Positions 57,668 through 64,000 of a DNA stretch of 64,000 nt are shown piece after piece (position 1 is the stretch's first letter; the number at the start of each line of letters is the position of its first letter). The notes under the pieces were generated by a model that saw nothing but the letters and a program-made list of their open reading frames with translations, did not search any database and had not been told where the DNA came from. Source of the DNA: Haematococcus lacustris (lineage: Eukaryota; Chlorophyta; Chlorophyceae; Chlamydomonadales; Haematococcaceae); NCBI GenBank assembly GCA_030144725.1, contig JASKMD010000202.1, positions 62,001 to 126,000 of the forward strand, in the 5' to 3' direction. A program made the position numbers and the translations under genes.

Positions 57668-60600
57668 ATAAGGTGAGCAGTAGTAGGGGCAGGGCTTTAC
57701 TGTGCGCTTTCTGAACTGAGCACAGCAATGCGATGCCCACGGAGTCTGGCCAGCACCACTCACATCCAGCGCCCTGCTAGCGTGCTGGCCGAGGCTGATG
57801 GAGGCTGAGGCGCGTGAGTAGGAGACGTGGAGGAGGGTGGCCAGCTCAGGCGCCAGGAGACCCAGGGCGCTGCTGTCCCGCAGGGCGGTGCCCTCACCGT
57901 CCTCGCCGGCCACGGCGCTCCACTGCAGGTGAAGCAGCCATGCCAGTGCCAGCAGCAGCAGCAGCAGCAGCAGCAGTGTCAGGCATGCGCTATGCCAGCA
58001 GCAGCAGCAGTAGGGGCATTGAGAGGAGTTAACTTAGTCGCACAGGACAACAGTAGTACAACAACAGTATAGTAGGGGCAGCAAGTCCTTCAGGGGTATT
58101 GGCTGAGAGGGAGGGGCAGCAGGGGCAGCAGAAGCCAGGGCAGAGCAGCAAGGAGCAGGGTGGCAGTGGCTGGAGATGGAAGGTTTTCATGCGCAGGCAA
58201 GAGATGATACGCTGCAGAGTGGCAGCATGCACGCCACAGCTACCAAGATGGCCGCCCACCATGCCAGCCAGCAAGGACGCAGTGTTGTTGTCCATTTGCG
58301 CGAGCAGGGGGAATGACATTGAGGCGGATGCATGGCCCATGCTTGCATGCTGCTCCCCTGCCGGAGGGTGGATGGTGCGCATCAACTGCGCCATCCAGGC
58401 TTGGTCTTCCTGCGTCCAGGGCTGGTGGTGTGGCTGCTGTTGCGGCTGCAGCAGGTAAGACTGGTCCCCTGGGCGAGCAGCAGCAGCCTCTGCATGTGGT
58501 ACCTGGCCCTGCCTGGGCAGGGAGGTTTGGCGTGACTGTGGCTGGGTCTGGGGTGGCTGCAGTGGGGGGGAGGAGTGCAGGCGTGAGGGGCGGGGCGCTG
58601 GGAAGACTGTCACGGGTGGCAGCCCATGCTGCAAGGGGGTGGGTTGGGTGGGGGAGGGAGGCGACCCCTCCACTCCCTCCTTCTCCTGGGCTGAAGTTGG
58701 TGCCATAGAGCCCAGAGCTGACATCAGCAGGCGCAGCAGGTCCATGTCTTGCGTTCCATGCACCCCACCTTCCCCTTCGACCACACTGTCTCGGGCTGGG
58801 CCCTGGAGGCTGTTCATCAGGTGCTGGTCAGTGGGTGCAGCAGTGGGGGTGTAGGAGGAGTTGGAGGTGGTGGGTTGGGTGGTGCTGGGGACATTAGAGG
58901 GGCCCCTGCTGCTTAGGCTGCCGTGGCCGCCATCGGTGCTGCCACCAAAGCTGCCGATGTGCAGCAGGTGCGCTGTGCGCAGGATCTGAAGGTTGGCCTC
59001 ATCTGAGGGTTGGCGAGCAGGGGCACGGCGAGCAGGACCCAGGCTGGGCCCTGCTGCTGCTCCGCCTGGTGGCTGGAGCCCTTGCGGGTTCGAGCTGGGC
59101 GAGGAGGAGGGAGGACAGGGAGGTAGCAGGGGTGAGGGCGTGGCAGGAGGGTCTGAAGAGGCCGTATGTAAGGGGGCCATGCGAGGACGTGGCTTGTGCT
59201 GCAGCAGCTGCTGCACCGGCGACAGTGGTGGGCTTGCGTCTGTGTTGTGTGTAGGAGGGTAGCCCTGTGTTGGGCGGTGCTGGGTGGAGGGCAGCTCGGG
59301 AGGGTGCAAGGTGTTGCTCTGTAGCAGGTCCCGCTGAGCCACAGGTGCATGCAGTGCTCCATGCACCTGCACTTCACCGCCCGCCCTTTTGGACCCCCCA
59401 ACTGCATTGCCATCCTGTCGGCTGGCAGCCACCGGCAGGTTGCTGTGCGCAGGGCCAGAGGGGCCCGCACTGGCCTTGGCGGTGCACCTGGCTGCTGCCG
59501 CTGCTGCCTGGAGGCCTGGCTGACCTGGGCTGGCCACCCCCACAGCAGCAGGGCCAGGTGCGGGGGGTGGCACAGTGGGTGCGCAACGGACCAGGGCAGT
59601 GGCCGAGGCCTCAGCGGCAGAGGAGTGGGAGGAGTGGGGGCCCAGGCCGCCATACCCCTCCTCCTCCTGGCCCGCAGGGGCTGCCTCACCAGCCAGGGGT
59701 GGTTTGCCGTCCGTTGCTGCGATGGGGTGTGCTGGGGTGGACGCAGCTAGGCTCTTGGGGCTGGTTCTTGTGAGCAGAGGAGGAGATGCCTGAGGAGTGG
59801 CAAGAGAGGTGATAGTGGAGTAGTGTGGAGGAGCAGGTGGGCCGGGCACAGTGACAGCAGCCAGGTTGCCATCAGGTGCACTGGTGGTGGGTCCGGCCCC
59901 AGGGTGGGGTCCAAAGGGAGAGGGCCACATCTGCTGCTGCCCCTGGCCCTTTCCTGGGGTGCGCTGCTGTGGTGCGCGCAATGCCCCTTCCTGCTGCCGA
60001 GCTAAACCCAGGGGCTGTTCGCTGACCCGCCTCTGCACGCTGCGCCCTTCCACCACCTCCTCCGTCCCCTCCTGCCCTGCGTGCACCTGCACCTCAGGCG
60101 AGCGCCCCCTGGGCGAATGTGCAGTCAGGGTTGGCTCAGCTGCTGCCGTCCTTCCCATACCCTGGCCCCCTTCACCAGGGTGGGTCATGGCCTGAGCCAT
60201 CCGTGGCGGTGACGGGACAGGGCTGGCAGCATGGCTGGCGGTACCTGGCGCCACCTGACTGCGGTGACCCCCCGGCGTGCTCACCCTCTGCCCCTGCTCT
60301 GCCATGGCTGCCTGCAGCAGCGCTGTCCAGACTAGTGTCAGCTGCCGCACCACCTCCCCGTGGCCAGGCACTGAGTCCTCCCAGCCTGTGATGCTGTGTG
60401 TGGGGCCCTGGGTGGCAGTGTGGGTAGGTATGCCAGAGGTGGGGCTGGCAGCACCTGCAGGCCCGCTGCCTGTCCCAGCATGCCCTGTGCTGTCCCCGAC
60501 AGCAGTGCCCGCGCTGGTGGTTGTGGGATGGCTGGAGTGGCTGGTGGCAGCTGCACTGCTGCTGTGCATGGCCGCGGAGATCCCTGGGGTGGTTGCTGTG

Positions 60601-61872
60601 CGTGAGTGAGGCATGGTGGAGCCAGGGGCCTCGATGGCAGTGGTGCTGGCGCGCCGGTATAGACCTGACCCCAGAGCTGCGGCTTGTGCCCTGGGCAGTG
60701 CATAGGGAAGGGGGGGTGGGGGGCCGGGCAGGGGGGTGGCGCTGCCATACCGAGGTGCCCCCTGTTGGCCCAGGAGCGCTGCCACGGTGCTGGCTGTGCT
60801 GCTGCCTGTCAGGCGCCCGTCAGAGGTGCCTGCAGCGGTGGCTGTGGCGACGGTGCGGGCGGCCAGGAGGAGGGAGGCACGCAGCATGGCCAGCTGCTGG
60901 TCGTGAGATTCGTTGGACGAGGTGGTGGCAAAGGCGTGGTCTGTGGGGAGGGTAGGGAGCTGGGACGATTGCAAGAGGTAGAGCAGCTGCTGGGAGTGCA
61001 GCAGCAGGCTGCCCACATCTTGGCTGTGGTTGGGGTCCCAGGGGTCCGGGAGGTTGCTGTCCCGCTGGATGTTGTTGGATGCAGCGTCCAGCATGCTGAG
61101 GGTGAAGCAGCATGCAAGCAAGCAAGCAAGCAGGCTTAAGACGGCGCAGCCCTTGTTATAGGGAGAGCACTCAGGTGCGAGGGCGTAAGGGCATGAGGGC
61201 ATGAGGGCGTGCGGGTGCACAATTGTGGAGATGGGAACCCAACATAGTGTTGGGTCTGAGCTGGAGATAGTGTCGATTAGTGTGTGGACACAATGTGTGG
61301 ACACAGTCGTGATGCTGTTTGCAAGGGTTGACAGCAGGCCACGTGCCACCACTCGTCTGCCCTGTCCAGGAAGGGCCTGGGCCTGAGGTGCCACCGCCTG
61401 TGTCAAGGCGCAGCGCAGGTCGCACATATCGCAACAGCGGTGTTCAAAGCAGCAGAGCTGGTCAGCTTGTGCCCTTACAGGATGACCATGCAAGCGTGAG
61501 ATGGGTGGGTAGTATGCCAGGGACATGTGAGCAGGCAGGAGGCTTGGGAGTTTGGCCTGTGTCACACTTAGGGCCTGTGACTCAGTGCCGGCAGGGTCAG
61601 GGCCCCACCTGCTGTACTGGCTGGCTGTGCCGTCGTCCACGGCCCGGGAGGTCGGGCGCACGGGGGCAGGCATGGTCACGTACATGGGCGTGGCGGCTGT
61701 TGCAGGCAGCACGCTGCTGGGGGAGGCGGAGCCCAAGAAGTTGTCGGCCCAGGCCATGCGGTACAGGGAGCTGTCGCTGCTCATCGGCAGGGTAATGCCT
61801 GCAACAGGCCAAGCAAGGCATGACTGCAAAGTAATCATGCATGCATGCATGCATGCAGGTAGGTGGGAGGGG

Positions 61873-61903
<31 letters not shown>

Positions 61904-64000
61904 TAGGCAGGCCAGCCAGCCCTTGCCTGAGGAGTTGCTGGCATACTGCGCCCTCATCACGTTGCTGTCCCTGCCGCTGTTTGTCATCAGGCTCGGGGTG
62001 TAGCTCAGGCCTGTAGAGGCGGTGCCTGCGTGGCTGTACACTGGTCGGCTGCTGCCAGGACCTTGCGCCGCCTGCTGTCCGCCATGCACAAAGGACCGCC
62101 GGCGCACGTTTGCCAGGCTGAGGGGAGGGTCTGGGGTGAGGGTTGTGGACGGTGGGCGTGTGGGGAGTCCCCTCTCCCCATCCTGTTGGGAGATGGTGCG
62201 GTCAGGCACGTCAGAGGGGTTCACAGGGTGAGGGGCGAGCTTGGTTCTGGTATGTGCTGCGTTGCTGCTGTTGCATCGCCGTTCGTGTGGCGTGGCGGCT
62301 GTGGGGGGTGGTGAGGCAGAGTGTGGAGGGGAAGGGGGGGCCGTTGAGGGTGAGGCAGGGCGCGCGAATTGGGGCAGCCGGTGACTGATGATGGGGCGTG
62401 GAGTGAAGGACGCTTGACCAGCGTTCCTGAAGCGGCACAGAACAGGTGCCAGGCGTCATAAGGTGTGACACTGGCGTGACGAGCGGAGGGCCGCCCTGAT
62501 GTGCCCTGATGTGGTGGTAAGCTGGCAAGGGAGAGGAGGAGGTGGCTGGAGGCGGGTGTGTGCATCAGCGATTTCCATTTACACCAATAAATTATTTCGC
62601 GCTATGGCTTGGTCCCCACGCAGAATGTGAAGGTACGTATGTAATGGACAATCAGCGGGCCGAGTACAATGCCAAAATACTGGACGAGTCCGAGACGGCC
62701 GCGGAAACGAGGACGAGTCCATTAGATTCTCGTAATGAGCGACGTATAAGCGGTTATTTGGTATTTCTGAGGTCCGCGGCCCGTCAAATATACAAATGCG
62801 CACCCCGCGGCCCGTCGATTCTACATAAGCGCGGTCAACGGCCGGCTTGAAACGTGTTAGCCTTGTCCATCCCCAGCCGCGCTTAGTCACAATGGTGAGG
62901 TGCTGTCGCGCAAGTCGCGGAACTGACCGCCTTGCAACTTGCAACGTGCAAGCCATACTTGCAAGTTTCGGAAGGGCTGGAAGTCGACTTCATGGCTGGA
63001 AGTCGACTATGATAGGTAGCATGATGGCCCCGTCCCCCCCCGTGTTATGGAAAGTTATTTGATCCTATATTTTGCATACACCTCAGATATGTGTATGCCA
63101 AAGTGGCTAAGAGGCCTGCCATACCATTGCCTGGTGCAGAGTACCTGGTGCAGAGTACCTTGCAGCCTCGCCCCGCATATGGCCTCTATGCGGCACTTGC
63201 AAAGATCCAATCTTACTTGGCTTTCCCCCCCTCTCCCTGCCCTGCCTGCCTCTCCCCCATCTCATGTAGTCTTCTGCTGCCCTCCCCTCCCTGCCCTGTC
63301 AGCCTCCAGTGCAGCGTACCTGGGCAACAGCTCAGCGACAGTGGCACAGCCGGGACTCCAAGCAGAGCCCACACCCGGAGCTGGGCCTGGTCTGCCTGAA
63401 GTCACAGCCGGGGAGGTGGTGGCACGCCGCAAGCTGCGGGGCATAGCTTGCTGCGCTGGCAGCTGCTGCGCTTGGTCCCGCTGCCCTGCCAAGGAGGTGG
63501 CCATGTCTGCCTCTGGCACAGCAGCTGGCGTGTCCGCCTTGGGCTGCCTAGCCTGGCTGCCTGGGCCAGCCTGGGTGAGGTGCAGTGCAGCAGACTCCTG
63601 AGGTGATAGTGAGGTTGGGGTCACTGGGCAGGGGGAGGGCCTGGACGGCAGTGGGGCAGGCTGCAGACCGTCCAGCTTGTCCAGCGCCATCACATCGATG
63701 TCATTCAGGCTCAGGCACAGCCCTCGTACACCTGCTGACTTCTGAATCAGCCGAGATGGGGGCTGAGGCAGAGCAGGTGGCAGGAGGGCTGCTGAGCTGT
63801 TTGTGTTGCTGCCTGGCGGGTGCTGAGGTGGGGAGAGGTTGAGGTGAGCGAGGTAGCGTGCTGGGTTGCGGGGATGTGGCCGGCCGCTGTTGAAGGAGCG
63901 GGACAGGGCAAGGTGGCGGTTCGCCACCCTGCGTCCGTCTGGGTGGTGGCGGGGGCCATCCCCGGTACCAGTGGCACCGGAGGGCCTGGACCCATCAGGG
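54695..64000 (-). CDS. Large Ser/Pro/Ala-rich protein of unknown function, 5' partial
   Basis: Phase-consistent exons from the right edge: 64000-63320, 62246-61927, 61798-61609, 61095-58233, 57922-57764, 57591-57355, 57141-56309, 55832-54695 (TAG). About 2,140 residues are visible; the start lies beyond 64000. Most is disordered-type Ser/Thr/Pro/Ala/Gln sequence. More ordered islands are LCLSLNDIDVMALDKLDG, SLYRMAWADNFLGSASP, SNLPDPWDPNHSQDVGSLLL, FPLLAQMDNNTASLLAGMVG, LLAPELATLLHVSYSRASAS, ALLTSILAQNALTLAQQHQE, YMLLLEDELDHEYNDEFDMV and KNTLLTQNTWDLVMTVGAPE. Basic Ser-containing motifs such as NVRRRSFVHGG and SKLAASLKRMFSSG suggest phosphorylation or scaffolding, which is inference only. I recognise no catalytic domain. 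One intron uses a GC donor. The acceptors at 62246 and 61095 and the donor at 58233 were chosen by phase. Confidence 0.65.
57602..57665. repeat. (GGCA)n tetranucleotide array
   Basis: About 15 units just upstream (on the minus strand) of the exon starting 57591. A shorter run lies at 61870-61905 in the GC-AG intron. Confidence 0.92.
62610..62990 (-). repeat. Dispersed repeat R2, copy 2 (inverted)
   Basis: Lies in intron 62247-63319 of the unknown gene and matches R2 copy 1 on the opposite strand. Both copies contain GGGCCGCGG-type palindromic words. Confidence 0.75.

Noticed and set aside
1..64000. CRISPR array or bacterial insertion
   Set aside because: Tandem repeats here have no unique spacers, and all genes are intron-rich and eukaryotic.

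Overview
The window reads as nuclear DNA of a chlamydomonadalean (volvocine-type) green alga. The evidence is a GC-rich background, intron-dense genes with canonical GT/AG borders, very low-complexity coding sequence (polyQ, Gly-Gln, Pro/Ala tracts), plant/algal-type proteins, and TTAGGG/TTAGGGG-like interstitial arrays. The style resembles Haematococcus, but that is inference. I saw no prokaryotic operon, CRISPR array, rRNA or convincing tRNA. Gene models below were built by hand, requiring splice phases to agree across every junction; none has transcript support.

Layout, left to right. 300-7617 (-): TRM1 tRNA dimethyltransferase, 13 exons, 3' end beyond the left edge. 8516-9062 (-): an 81-residue one-helix protein. 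9374-16133 (+): a PLP-dependent D-cysteine desulfhydrase-like gene whose introns are packed with microsatellites and a telomere-like minisatellite, and which carries an apparent one-base frameshift. 17548-21711: a nested transposon block of lower GC. A 3.24-kb element with 24-bp perfect terminal inverted repeats (TIRs) and a Crypton-like tyrosine recombinase sits inside the inverted-repeat arm of a hAT/BED-type element. 22330-28738 (-): a 770-residue 2-oxoglutarate/Fe(II) oxygenase with a 14-copy 96-bp minisatellite filling one intron. 30202-34537 (-): an ADF/cofilin with an unusual N-terminal extension. 35742-50419 (+): a giant (about 3,180 residue) RAP-domain protein, probably an organellar RNA factor. 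50420-54694: a convergent intergenic region holding a clean hAT-type nonautonomous element with an 8-bp target duplication. 54695-64000 (-): the 3' part of a large, unrecognised Ser/Pro/Ala-rich gene, 5' end beyond the right edge.

The genes do not form a pathway; they are ordinary eukaryotic neighbours. The notable material is the mobile and repeat component: nested elements whose insertion site can be reconstructed, an unusual recombinase-carrying TIR element, a second TA-flanked element with a coding remnant, a dispersed repeat with a covarying hairpin, two inverted copies of another repeat (both in introns), and several sharply homogenised intronic tandem arrays.
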